Below the pieces are notes generated by a model. The model was not told where the DNA came from. It made no database searches and was given only the letters and a program-made list of their open reading frames with translations. Shown in pieces: positions 7,161 through 15,206 of a stretch of 64,000 bases of DNA. The DNA is from Streptomyces cellulosae (GTDB taxonomy: Bacteria; Actinomycetota; Actinomycetes; Streptomycetales; Streptomycetaceae). A program made the position numbers and the translations under genes. Location of the stretch: NCBI GenBank assembly GCA_014655195.1, contig BNBH01000009.1, positions 142,431 through 206,430 on the forward strand, read 5' to 3'. Position 1 is the stretch's first letter. Every line of letters starts with the position of its first letter.

Positions 7161-8102
7161 GTGACGTCAGCCCCTCTCGCCGCGCGACTCAGTATCCCCA
7201 GCGGGCCGCTGTTCTTCCCGGTCACCGCCTACGGACCCGACGGCGCCGTCGACCCGGACACGTACCGGCTCCATGTGCGGCGCGGCGTCGAGTCCGGGGC
7301 CGCCGCCGTCTTCGCCTGCTGCGGCACGGGCGAGTTCCACGCGCTGACGCCCGAGGAGTTCGGGACCTGCGTGCGCGCGGCGGTGGAGGCGGCCGAGGGG
7401 CGCGTCCCGGTGGTCGCGGGCGCCGGTTACGGCACCGCCCTCGCCGTCCGCTACGCCCGCATCGCCGAGGACGCCGGCGCCGACGGGCTGCTCGCGATGC
7501 CGCCGTACCTGGTGAAGGCCGGGCAGGAGGGGCTGCTGCGGCACTACCGCGAGCTGGCCGCCGCGACCTCCCTGCCCGTGATCGTGTACCAGCGGGACAA
7601 CGCCGTCTTCACCCCCGCGACCGTCGTCGAACTCGCCCGCACCGAGGGGATCGTGGGCCTCAAGGACGGCTACGGCGACCTCGACCTGATGCAGCGCACG
7701 GTCAGCGCCGTGCGCGCGGCGGGTGTCGAGGACTTCCTGTACTTCAACGGGCTGCCCACCGCCGAGCTGACCCAGCCCGCCTACCGCGGCCTCGGCGTCA
7801 CCCTGTACTCGTCGGCGGTGTTCTGCTTCGTGCCGGAGATCGCCCTCGCCTGCCACACCGCCCTGCGCACGGGCGACGAGGCCACCGTGCAGCGTCTCGT
7901 CGACGGCTTCTACCGGCCGTTCGTCGAACTGCGCGACAAGGGGCAGGGGTACGCCGTGTCGCTGGTCAAGGCGGGGGTGCGGCTGCGCGGGCTGGACGTG
8001 GGGGAGGTCCGTCCCCCGCTGCACGAGCCGGCCGGGGATCATCTCAAGCAGCTCGCTCAGCTGATCGAGCGGGGACAGGCGCTGCTCGAGGAGGACATGT
8101 GA
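7161..8102 (+). CDS. kdgD: 5-dehydro-4-deoxyglucarate dehydratase (DapA superfamily)
   Basis: A 313-residue class I aldolase-type barrel. The Schiff-base lysine is Lys168 (GLKDG). The catalytic tyrosine is Tyr143 in VYQRDNAV, a signature of the 5-keto-4-deoxyglucarate dehydratase branch rather than true DapA. SGPLFFPVTAY (14-24) and CCGTGEFHAL (53-62) are also typical of that branch. The enzyme dehydrates and decarboxylates 5-dehydro-4-deoxy-D-glucarate to alpha-ketoglutarate semialdehyde. The GTG start at 7161 follows GGGAGAG; an open frame upstream to 6996 is not needed. It is coupled to the next gene by a GTGA overlap at 8099 and divergent from udh. Its product feeds the dehydrogenase at 31448. 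Confidence 0.88.
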   Translation: MTSAPLAARLSIPSGPLFFPVTAYGPDGAVDPDTYRLHVRRGVESGAAAVFACCGTGEFHALTPEEFGTCVRAAVEAAEGRVPVVAGAGYGTALAVRYARIAEDAGADGLLAMPPYLVKAGQEGLLRHYRELAAATSLPVIVYQRDNAVFTPATVVELARTEGIVGLKDGYGDLDLMQRTVSAVRAAGVEDFLYFNGLPTAELTQPAYRGLGVTLYSSAVFCFVPEIALACHTALRTGDEATVQRLVDGFYRPFVELRDKGQGYAVSLVKAGVRLRGLDVGEVRPPLHEPAGDHLKQLAQLIERGQALLEEDM

Positions 8103-9268
8103 AGGCATCGGCGTTCGTCTACCCCTGGGACGTCAACGGGGACCCCGGGGCGCCCGCGCGCATCGCGGAGCTGGGCACCGAGCAGGTGACCCTCGCCGCG
8201 GCCTACCACTCCACCCGCGCGCTCACCCCCCGCCACACCCGGCACCGCGTGGTCACCGCCGAGTACGCGGCCGTGCTGTACCCGGTCGACGAGTCCCGCT
8301 GGTCCGGCCGCACCCTGCGTCCCCACCCGGCGGGCGACTGGGCGCCGGGGGACGCCTTCGGCGAGGCCGCCGCCGCGCTCACGGACGCGGGCCTGGAGGT
8401 GCACACGTGGGTGGTGCTCGCCCACAACTCCCGCCTGGGCACGGAGCATCCGGACACCTCCGTGGTCAACGCCTACGGCGACCGCTACCCGTGGGCGCCG
8501 TGCATCGCCCAGCCGGACACCCGCGCCTACCTGACGGACCTCGCCGCCGAGGCGGCCGTGCGTCCGGGGGCGCGCGGCACCGAACTGGAGTCGCTCGGCT
8601 GGTACGGGCTGGCCCATCTCCACGCCCACGACAAGACCGCCGGGGTCGCGCTCGGGGACGCCGGGCAGTACCTGATGTCCCTGTGCTTCTGCCCCGCCTG
8701 CCGGGACGGCTACGGGACGGAGGGCCTGGACGCGGACGAGCTCGCCGCCGCCGTACGGGACGCGCTGGACCCGGTGTGGCGGGGGGAGGCGCCGTCCGGG
8801 GGCGGCTGGACGGGCGTCGAGAAGCTGCTCGGCGACACCCGGGCGAACGCCACGCGCGCGTGGCGCGACCGCACGGCCCGCACCCTCCAGGAGGAGGCCG
8901 TGACCGCCGTGCGCCGGGCCGCCCCCGAGGGCTTCCAGGTGCTGCTGCACGCCGACCCGGTGTCCTACCACTGCGGCGCCAACGCCGGCGTCGACCCCGC
9001 GCACATCCTCTCCGTCGCCGACGGCGTGGTCGTCCCCTGCACCGGAGGCCCGGGTCTCATCAGCCCCTTCGCCCGCGGAGGCCGGGAGGGCGCCGTGCTC
9101 GCCGCCAACTTCACCGTCGTCTCCGGCATGGGCGGCAGCCCCGGCACCCTCGCGGCCGACGCGGCGGAGGCGCGTCGCCTGGGCGCGACCGAACTGCGGC
9201 TGTATCACGCGGGACTGGCGTCGGACGCCGATCTCGCCTCCGTACGGTCGGCACTGGCCGGCCTCTGA
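8099..9268 (+). CDS. Unknown barrel-type (glycosidase-like) protein in the kdgD operon
   Basis: A 389-residue soluble protein without signal peptide. The GTG start at 8099 overlaps the kdgD stop, so the two are co-translated. The order of features suggests a glycoside-hydrolase-like TIM barrel: FVYPWDVNGD at the start, EVHTWVVLAHNSRLG around residues 100-114, a Cys-rich loop LCFCPACRDG near 198-207 (CxCPxC, perhaps metal-binding), VLLHADPVSYHCG near 280 and FTVVSGMGGSPGT near 338. Homologues are usually labelled only as alanine-rich or hypothetical. Position implies a role in uronate or aldarolactone metabolism, but no reaction can be assigned. The last 64 bp overlap the 3' end of the convergent MFS gene. 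Confidence 0.8.
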   Translation: MKASAFVYPWDVNGDPGAPARIAELGTEQVTLAAAYHSTRALTPRHTRHRVVTAEYAAVLYPVDESRWSGRTLRPHPAGDWAPGDAFGEAAAALTDAGLEVHTWVVLAHNSRLGTEHPDTSVVNAYGDRYPWAPCIAQPDTRAYLTDLAAEAAVRPGARGTELESLGWYGLAHLHAHDKTAGVALGDAGQYLMSLCFCPACRDGYGTEGLDADELAAAVRDALDPVWRGEAPSGGGWTGVEKLLGDTRANATRAWRDRTARTLQEEAVTAVRRAAPEGFQVLLHADPVSYHCGANAGVDPAHILSVADGVVVPCTGGPGLISPFARGGREGAVLAANFTVVSGMGGSPGTLAADAAEARRLGATELRLYHAGLASDADLASVRSALAGL

Positions 9269-10440
9269 CCGAGGAGCACCGCCGCCGTCACCCCCAGCGC
9301 CACCCCGAGGCCGGCCAACTGCGCGCGATGGTCGAGGAGTCCGACCAGTCCCGCGCCGGCCGCGAGGCCGATCACGTTCGGGGTGAACACCAGGGTGTCG
9401 GCAGTGGCGGTGACCCGGCCCAGCAGCGGGCCGGGCGTGCGCCTCTGCACCTCCGTGAGCACGGCGATCAGCGCGGCGGGCAGCCCTACGCCGACCGCCG
9501 CGGCGGACGCCCATGCCACCGGGTCGTACGGCACCGCGCGCAGCGCCACCGCGACGGCCAGCAGGCCGATGCCGTACGCGGCGAACCGCCGTGCGCCCAG
9601 CCGCCGCAGGCCCGGGCCCGAGAGCAGCCCCACCGTCACCGACCCCGCGCCCTGCACGGCGTACAGCACACCGGCGTACGCGGGGGAGTGGCCCAGGCCC
9701 TCGACCACCGCGTACGTCAGCGCCCCGCTCACGCCCGCGCACAGCATGGTGACCCCGCCCGCGAGGACCAGCGGACGCAGCGCCGGGTCGCCCCACAGGT
9801 GCCGGACGCCCTCGGCGGTCGCGCTCCGGCCCCCGTCCCGCGCCGGCGCCGGCCGCTCCTCCCGTACCCGCAGCGACACGTACACCAGCGCCGCCGCCAG
9901 GAAGCTCGCCGCGTCCAGGACGGCGACACCCGGCCCGCCGTACGCCGTGTAGAGTCCCGCGCCCGCCAGCGGGGCGAGCAGTTTCATGCCCTCGTTGGCC
10001 GTCATCCGCAGCCCGTTGAAGTCCCCCAGCAGGGAGCGGTCCACGGCGCCCGCGACCAGCGCCGACTCCGCCGCGTCGTGCACGGTGCCGGCCGTGCCGT
10101 ACGCGAACAGCACCGCGTAGAGCAGCCACAGCTCGCTCGGCGCGTCGACCGCGCACAGCGTGAGCAGCAGCGCCGCCATGCACAGGCTCAGCGTGACCAG
10201 CAGCGGCCGGCGCCGGTGGCGGTCGGCGAGCGTGCCGAGCACCGGGCCCGCCAGGGTCGGCAGCCACATCGCCAGCATGCACAGGGCCGCCAGCCCGTCC
10301 GAGCCGGTGAGGTCCTTGACCCACACCCCCGACGCCAGCCACAGCGCGGAGGTCCCGAACCCGGACACCAGCACCGCCGTCAGACACCGTCCCGCCGTGC
10401 GGTCCCGCAGCACGCGGACCGCCGTCCATCTCGTCGTCAT
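9205..10440 (-). CDS. Major facilitator superfamily transporter
   Basis: A 411-residue membrane protein with about 12 hydrophobic segments. A loop between segments 2 and 3 (DRHRRRP) matches the MFS signature GxLaDrxGRrp, and a central charged loop (about residues 190-210) sits between the halves. The type resembles the enterobactin-exporter/multidrug branch (MFS_3). The substrate is unknown. ATG at 10440. Its 3' end runs 64 bp into the 3' end of the convergent gene stopping at 9268, so the two transcripts are antisense there and no terminator fits between them. Confidence 0.88.
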   Translation of the reverse strand: MTTRWTAVRVLRDRTAGRCLTAVLVSGFGTSALWLASGVWVKDLTGSDGLAALCMLAMWLPTLAGPVLGTLADRHRRRPLLVTLSLCMAALLLTLCAVDAPSELWLLYAVLFAYGTAGTVHDAAESALVAGAVDRSLLGDFNGLRMTANEGMKLLAPLAGAGLYTAYGGPGVAVLDAASFLAAALVYVSLRVREERPAPARDGGRSATAEGVRHLWGDPALRPLVLAGGVTMLCAGVSGALTYAVVEGLGHSPAYAGVLYAVQGAGSVTVGLLSGPGLRRLGARRFAAYGIGLLAVAVALRAVPYDPVAWASAAAVGVGLPAALIAVLTEVQRRTPGPLLGRVTATADTLVFTPNVIGLAAGAGLVGLLDHRAQLAGLGVALGVTAAVLLGQRPASADRTEARSASDASPA

Positions 10441-10590
10441 ACCTGGTCATCGTGGTCCTAAGGCAGCGGTGACGGCATCGGGCGAATGCCCTGGTAAGGC
10501 GGACGGGGACGGATGCCGGACACGGTCGCCGATGAGTTCCGGAGCCGCGTCCGGTCACCCCTTCGTACGCCACCGTCTCCGGGAGCAGCC

Positions 10591-11184
10591 ATGACCGACA
10601 CGCCGATCGACCTCGGACCCCAGACCCGGATCGTCGCCAGCCTGGCCGACGGGGTGACCGACGCGCAGCTGGCGGACGCCACCCCGTGCCCGGCTTACGC
10701 GGTGCGCCACGTCCTGGGCCACCTCCTCGGACTGGCCGTCGCCTTCCGCGACGCGGGCCGCAAGGACCTGGGGGTCACCACGGACAGCGATCCGGGGGAC
10801 GCCCTGCCGGACGTCGGCCCCGCATGGCGCGCCGAACTGCCCAAGGCGCTCGGTGAACTCGCCGAGGCCTGGCGGGACCCGGCGGCCTGGACCGGCATGA
10901 CACGCGCCGGCGGCATCGACATGCCGGGCGAGGTCGGCGCCGCGGTCGCCCTCGACGAACTGGTCATCCACGGCTGGGACCTGGCCCGCGCGACCGGACA
11001 GCCGTACACGCCCGACCCCGCCGCGCTGGAGAGCGCCCACGCCTTCCTCCTGGCCGCCGCCGAGGAGGGCGACCGGGGCGAGGGCATCTTCGGACCCGTC
11101 GTCCCCGTCCCGGCCGACGCCCCGCTGCTGGACCGGACGCTCGGCCTCAGCGGACGCGACCCGCGCTGGACCCGGCCCGCGTGA
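10591..11184 (+). CDS. TIGR03086-type metal-binding protein (maleylpyruvate isomerase N-terminal/DinB-like)
   Basis: A 197-residue protein of the DinB-like four-helix family. A conserved motif TPCPAYAVRHVLGHLLGL (about residues 31-48) and ELVIHGWDLARATGQP (about 126-141) supply the histidines that bind a divalent metal in this family. Members that use mycothiol are transferases or isomerases; the specific role is unknown. The ATG at 10591 is preceded by GGGAG and is preferred over an upstream in-frame ATG at 10513 with no family similarity. It is divergent from the MFS gene and convergent with the cupin gene. Confidence 0.82.
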   Translation: MTDTPIDLGPQTRIVASLADGVTDAQLADATPCPAYAVRHVLGHLLGLAVAFRDAGRKDLGVTTDSDPGDALPDVGPAWRAELPKALGELAEAWRDPAAWTGMTRAGGIDMPGEVGAAVALDELVIHGWDLARATGQPYTPDPAALESAHAFLLAAAEEGDRGEGIFGPVVPVPADAPLLDRTLGLSGRDPRWTRPA

Positions 11185-11189
11185 ACGAG

Positions 11190-11227
11190 GGGCCCGGACC
11201 GCGCGGAGGATGAGCAGGTCCGGGCCC
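11190..11227. terminator. Bidirectional terminator hairpin
   Basis: GGGCCCGGACC (11190-11200) pairs perfectly with GGTCCGGGCCC (11217-11227) around a 16-nt loop. It lies between the converging stops of the DinB-like gene (11184) and the cupin gene (11297), as expected for a shared terminator. Confidence 0.65.
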
Positions 11228-11296
11228 GTGCAAACGGCTCCGGGAGCGGGCGGCGGACGCGACGCGAGGGCAGGGGCGTGTCCGAAGCCTGCCGGG

Positions 11297-11653
11297 TCAG
11301 GCGCCGAGTGCGTGGCCGGTCGTCGAGCCGACGTGCTCCGGGATCTCGTCGTGGCGATCGCCCACGGACGGTGTCCCGGTGGGCTCGAACACGAGGAGGG
11401 CGGCGCCGGACGGAGCGTACGGCTTGTGCTCCGTGCCTCGGGGGACGGTGAAGACCGTGCACCGCGGGAGCAGGACCGTGCGCTCCCCGTCGGGCTCGCG
11501 CAGAGAGATGTGCGGTTCGCCGTCGAGTACCAGGAAGAACTCGTCGGTGTCGTCGTGGACGCCCTGCCCCCTTCGCCCGGCTTCCGGCGGCTGCGTCCCC
11601 TGCGCCCCGGCCGCGCCGCGTGAAGCTACCCCACGTTCCTTTGTCAGAAGCAT
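11297..11653 (-). CDS. Short cupin-domain protein, N-terminus probably eroded
   Basis: A 118-residue frame with the second half of a single-domain cupin: VHDDTDEFFLVLDGEPHISL then VFTVPRGTEHKPYAPSGAALLVFEP. Normal members start with about 40 residues leading to a W-H-V-H-D-D-T-D motif. Here the first metal histidine is replaced (QGVHDD), and the preceding 30 residues are Arg/Gly-rich and unlike the family. The start taken is the ATG at 11653. Either the 5' part has decayed or a frameshift hides it; no good match was seen in the other frames. Function would be a small-molecule-binding or isomerase-like cupin if active at all. Confidence 0.55.
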   Translation of the reverse strand: MLLTKERGVASRGAAGAQGTQPPEAGRRGQGVHDDTDEFFLVLDGEPHISLREPDGERTVLLPRCTVFTVPRGTEHKPYAPSGAALLVFEPTGTPSVGDRHDEIPEHVGSTTGHALGA

Positions 11654-11703
11654 TGACGAAACACCGGGCCGCTCCTACGGTCATCCGCGTCGTACTTCGT
11701 ACG

Positions 11704-11713
11704 TCATATATGA
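11704..11713. promoter_or_regulatory. Palindrome in the GntR gene promoter region
   Basis: TCATATATGA is a perfect 10-bp palindrome and an AT-rich island in GC-rich DNA, 55 bp before the GntR ATG. It is followed by repeated elements GATACGCGA (twice) and GCGAGATCCGA (twice) up to 11763. The arrangement suggests an autoregulated promoter, but no consensus is known to me. Confidence 0.45.
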
Positions 11714-11767
11714 GACGCGATACGCGAGATCCGATACGCGATCCGACGCGAGATCCGAGAGGCGCGC

Positions 11768-12457
11768 ATGACCTCTGTGCCCACGCCGATCCCCTCCCGC
11801 ACGCAGTACGTGCTGGAGGAGATCAAACGCCGCATCCTCACCGGCCGGCTGACGCCCGGCCAGGCCCTGGTCGAGACCGACCTCGCCGCGCAGTTCGGGG
11901 TGTCCAAGACCCCGGTGCGGGAGGCGCTCAAGACCCTGGCCGGCACCGGACTGGTGGTGATGAGCCAGTACAAGGGCGTCACGGTGCGCATGGTCGACGC
12001 GGACATGGCGCGCGAGGTCTACGACGTGCGGCTGCTGCTCGAACCGGAGGCGCTCAAGCGCGCCGTGCGCCGCGGCGCCTCCCTCGACGACGCCCGCGAG
12101 GCGCTCACCCGCGCCGACGGCGCCACCGACACCGCCGAACGCTCCCTCGCCAACCGGGAGTTCCACCGCGCCCTCTACCTGCCCTGCGGCAACCCGCTGC
12201 TCGGCCGGATGCTCGACGAGGTCCGCGACCAGGCCGCACTGGTCTCCGCGGTCGCCTGGGCCGCCGACCCCTCCTGGGAGCGTGAGGCCGACGAGCACCG
12301 CGTGATCCTCGACCTGGCCGTCGCCGGGGACGCGGACGGCGCCGCCCGCGCCCTGCACGCGCACATCGCGTCCTTCGTGCGACGCGCCTTCCCCGAGGCG
12401 GAGTTCGAGACGGAGTACGCGGCGGCGGAGGACACCCGGAAGGACGGCCAGGCATGA
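11768..12457 (+). CDS. GntR family (FadR-type) transcriptional regulator
   Basis: A 229-residue regulator. The winged helix-turn-helix spans about residues 8-75 (YVLEEIKRRILTGRL, SKTPVREALKTL). A helical FCD effector domain (about 80-215) contains EVYDVRLLLEPEAL, NREFHRALY and DEHRVILDLAVAGD with the usual metal-binding His/Asp positions. FCD regulators sense sugar acids and other carboxylates. It is first in an operon with the DapA and IlvD family dehydratases (ATGA overlap at 12454), so arabinonate or a related sugar acid is the expected effector. Upstream palindromes and repeats suggest autoregulation. Confidence 0.9.
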   Translation: MTSVPTPIPSRTQYVLEEIKRRILTGRLTPGQALVETDLAAQFGVSKTPVREALKTLAGTGLVVMSQYKGVTVRMVDADMAREVYDVRLLLEPEALKRAVRRGASLDDAREALTRADGATDTAERSLANREFHRALYLPCGNPLLGRMLDEVRDQAALVSAVAWAADPSWEREADEHRVILDLAVAGDADGAARALHAHIASFVRRAFPEAEFETEYAAAEDTRKDGQA

Positions 12458-13401
12458 CGACGACGTCTCCCACCCGGACGCGGGACACGCGCGTCGCCGG
12501 ATCGTTCGACGCGCAGCGGGCGGCCCTGGCCGGCGTGGTGGCGATCCCCGTCACCCCGTTCGCCGAGGACGGCTCCGTCGACCCGGACACCTACCGGGCG
12601 CTGCTGCGCCGCCTCCTCGACGGCGGCATCACCACCCTCACCCCCAACGGCAACACCGGCGAGTTCTACGCCCTCACCCCCGCCGAACGGCGCCTCGTCA
12701 CCGAGCTGACCCTCGACGAGGCCGGCGACCGCGCCGCGATCCTCGTCGGCGTCGGCCACGACGTGCCCACCGCCGTCGCCTCCGCGCGGCACGCCCGCGA
12801 CCTGGGCGCGCAGATGGTGATGGTGCACCAGCCCGTCCATCCGTACGTCTCGCAGAGCGGCTGGGTCGACTACCACCGGGCCATCGCCGAGTCGGTGCCC
12901 GAGCTGGGCGTCGTCCCCTACATCCGCAACGCGCAGCTCACCGGCGCCCGGCTCGCCGAACTCGCCGACGCCTGCCCCAACGTGGTCGGCGTGAAGTACG
13001 CGGTGCCGGACGCCGCCCGGTTCGCCGCCTTCGCACGGGACGCGGGACTGGAACGCTTCGTGTGGGTGGCGGGCCTCGCCGAGCCGTACGCCCCCTCCTA
13101 CTTCTCGGCCGGGGCGACCGGCTTCACCTCGGGCCTGGTCAACGTCGCCCCCTCCGTGTCGCTGACGATGCTGGAGGCGCTGCGCTCCGGCGACTACCCG
13201 ACCGCCATGAAGGTGTGGGAGCAGATCCGCCGCTTCGAGGAACTGCGCGCCGCCAACGGCTCCGCCAACAACGTCACCGTCGTCAAGGAGGCCCTCGCCT
13301 CCCTCGGTCTGTGCCGCCGCGAGGTCCGCCCGCCCAGCAGGCCGCTGCCCGAGAGCGAGCGCGCCGAGGTCGCCGCGATCGCCGCGGGGTGGTCGATATG
13401 A
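12454..13401 (+). CDS. DapA-family dehydratase/aldolase, probably 2-keto-3-deoxy-sugar acid dehydratase
   Basis: A 315-residue class I aldolase-fold enzyme. The Schiff-base lysine is Lys181 (GVKYAVPD) and Tyr156 lies in VPYIRNAQ. TPNGNTGEFYAL (63-74) forms the phosphate/carboxylate loop region. It differs from the KdgD at 7161 (YIRN against YQRDN). Coupling to an IlvD/Edd sugar-acid dehydratase suggests it acts on 2-keto-3-deoxy-L-arabonate, as in bacterial oxidative L-arabinose routes where a DapA-family enzyme makes alpha-ketoglutarate semialdehyde. A retro-aldol cleavage is the alternative. Overlaps with both neighbours (ATGA each side) imply coupled translation. Confidence 0.82.
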   Translation: MTTTSPTRTRDTRVAGSFDAQRAALAGVVAIPVTPFAEDGSVDPDTYRALLRRLLDGGITTLTPNGNTGEFYALTPAERRLVTELTLDEAGDRAAILVGVGHDVPTAVASARHARDLGAQMVMVHQPVHPYVSQSGWVDYHRAIAESVPELGVVPYIRNAQLTGARLAELADACPNVVGVKYAVPDAARFAAFARDAGLERFVWVAGLAEPYAPSYFSAGATGFTSGLVNVAPSVSLTMLEALRSGDYPTAMKVWEQIRRFEELRAANGSANNVTVVKEALASLGLCRREVRPPSRPLPESERAEVAAIAAGWSI

Positions 13402-15128
13402 GCCCCCGCAAGTCACCCGAAGAGCTCCGCAGCCACCAGTGGTACGGCACGGACGGACTGCGCTCCTTCAGCCACCGCGCCCGCACCCGCCAGCTCGGCT
13501 ACCTGCCCGAGGAACACCTGGGCAAGCCGGTCGTGGCGATCCTCAACACCTGGTCCGACATCAACCCCTGCCACGTCCATCTGCGCGACCGCGCGCAGGC
13601 CGTGAAGCGGGGCGTGTGGCAGGCGGGCGGCTTCCCGCTGGAGTTCCCGGTCTCCACCCTCAGCGAGACCTTCCAGAAACCGACCCCCATGCTCTACCGC
13701 AACCTCCTCGCCCTGGAGACCGAGGAGCTGCTGCGCTCCTACCCGGTCGACGGGGCCGTGCTGATGGGCGGCTGCGACAAGTCCACGCCCGCCCTGCTGA
13801 TGGGCGCCGCCAGCGCCGGACTGCCCGCCGTGTTCGTGCCCGCGGGGCCGATGCTGCCCGGGCACTGGCGCGGCGAGACCCTCGGCTCCGGCACCGACAT
13901 GTGGAAGTACTGGGACGACAAGCGGGCCGGCGTCATCGGCGACTGCGAGATGCAGGAACTGGAGAGCGGCCTGGCCCGCTCGCCCGGCCACTGCATGACC
14001 ATGGGCACCGCGTCGACCCTGACCGCCGCCGCCGAGGCGCTCGGCGTGACCGTGCCTGGCGCGTCCAGCATCCCGGCCGTCGACTCCGGGCACGACCGGA
14101 TGGCGGCGAAGGCCGGCATGACGATCGTCGACCTCATCCACAAGGACCGCGGGATCGGTGACATCCTCACCGCGGAGGCCTTCGAGGACGCGGTGACGAC
14201 CGTCCTGGGGCTCGGCGGCTCCACCAACGCGGTGATCCACCTCATCGCCATGGCCGGGCGCGCGGGCGTCAAGCTCACCCTCGACGACTTCGACCGCGTC
14301 GCCCGCACCGTCCCCGTGCTCGCCAACGTGCGGCCGGGCGGACAGAAGTACCTGATGGAGGACTTCCACTTCGCGGGCGGGCTGCCCGGGTTCCTCTCCC
14401 GGATCCCGGACCTGCTGCACCTGGACCGTCCCACCGTCTGCCACGACACCCTGCGTGACCAGCTCGCCGGGGCGCAGGTGCACGACGACGACGTCATCCG
14501 GCCCCGCGGCAACCCGGTCGCGGCCGAGGGCGGAGTGGCCGTGCTGCGCGGCAACCTCTGTCCCGACGGCGCCGTCATCAAGCACATCGCCGCCGAACCG
14601 CACCTGCTGAAGCACACCGGTCCCGCCGTCGTCTTCGACGACTACAAGGAGATGCAGCGGACCGTCAACGACCCGGCGCTGAACATCACCGCGGACAGCG
14701 TGCTGGTGCTGCGCAACGCCGGACCCAAGGGCGGCCCGGGCATGCCCGAGTACGGCATGCTGCCGCTGCCCGACCACCTGCTCAAGCAGGGCGTGCGGGA
14801 CATGGTCCGGATCTCCGACGCCCGCATGAGCGGCACCAGTTACGGCGCCTGCGTGCTGCACATCGCCCCCGAGTCGTACGTCGGCGGGCCGCTCGCGCTG
14901 GTGCGCACCGGCGACCTCATCACCCTCGACGTCGAGAACCGCACCCTCACCCTCGACGTGGACGACGAGGAGCTGAGCCGCCGCCGCGCGGAGTGGACGC
15001 CGCCGCCCGCGCGCTACGAACGCGGCTACGGCGCGCTCTACAACGACCAGATCACCCAGGCCGACACCGGCTGCGACTTCGAGTTCCTCGCCCGGCCGGG
15101 CGCCGTCCAGGACCCGTACGCGGGCTGA
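13398..15128 (+). CDS. IlvD/Edd-family sugar-acid dehydratase (L-arabinonate dehydratase-like)
   Basis: A 576-residue iron-sulfur dehydratase. Cys58 (INPCHVH), Cys126 (GGCDKSTPA) and Cys199 (SPGHCMTMG) line up within one residue of the [2Fe-2S] cysteines reported for rhizobial L-arabinonate dehydratase (59/127/200, from memory). The C-terminal ISDARMSGTSYG holds the catalytic serine. Length also fits sugar-acid dehydratases of about 580 residues. It would convert an aldonate (L-arabinonate, or D-xylonate/D-fuconate type acids) to the 2-keto-3-deoxy acid used by the preceding DapA-family enzyme. The ATG at 13398 overlaps that gene's stop. Confidence 0.85.
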   Translation: MSPRKSPEELRSHQWYGTDGLRSFSHRARTRQLGYLPEEHLGKPVVAILNTWSDINPCHVHLRDRAQAVKRGVWQAGGFPLEFPVSTLSETFQKPTPMLYRNLLALETEELLRSYPVDGAVLMGGCDKSTPALLMGAASAGLPAVFVPAGPMLPGHWRGETLGSGTDMWKYWDDKRAGVIGDCEMQELESGLARSPGHCMTMGTASTLTAAAEALGVTVPGASSIPAVDSGHDRMAAKAGMTIVDLIHKDRGIGDILTAEAFEDAVTTVLGLGGSTNAVIHLIAMAGRAGVKLTLDDFDRVARTVPVLANVRPGGQKYLMEDFHFAGGLPGFLSRIPDLLHLDRPTVCHDTLRDQLAGAQVHDDDVIRPRGNPVAAEGGVAVLRGNLCPDGAVIKHIAAEPHLLKHTGPAVVFDDYKEMQRTVNDPALNITADSVLVLRNAGPKGGPGMPEYGMLPLPDHLLKQGVRDMVRISDARMSGTSYGACVLHIAPESYVGGPLALVRTGDLITLDVENRTLTLDVDDEELSRRRAEWTPPPARYERGYGALYNDQITQADTGCDFEFLARPGAVQDPYAG

Positions 15129-15167
15129 CCCGCCCGCCCGGGCGGAACCGGCCCCCGCACACCCGTG

Positions 15168-15183
15168 CAGAAAGCGCTTCCTG
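15168..15183. promoter_or_regulatory. LacI-type operator candidate upstream of the sugar operon
   Basis: CAGAAAGCGCTTCCTG is an inverted repeat with 7 of 8 pairs matching around the central AAGCGCTT, a shape typical of LacI-family operators. It lies 40 bp after the dehydratase stop and 190 bp before the first permease gene. No LacI-family gene is in the window, so the regulator would act in trans. Confidence 0.5.
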
Positions 15184-15206
15184 TCAAGCGTCGCAAGGAT
15201 CGATCA

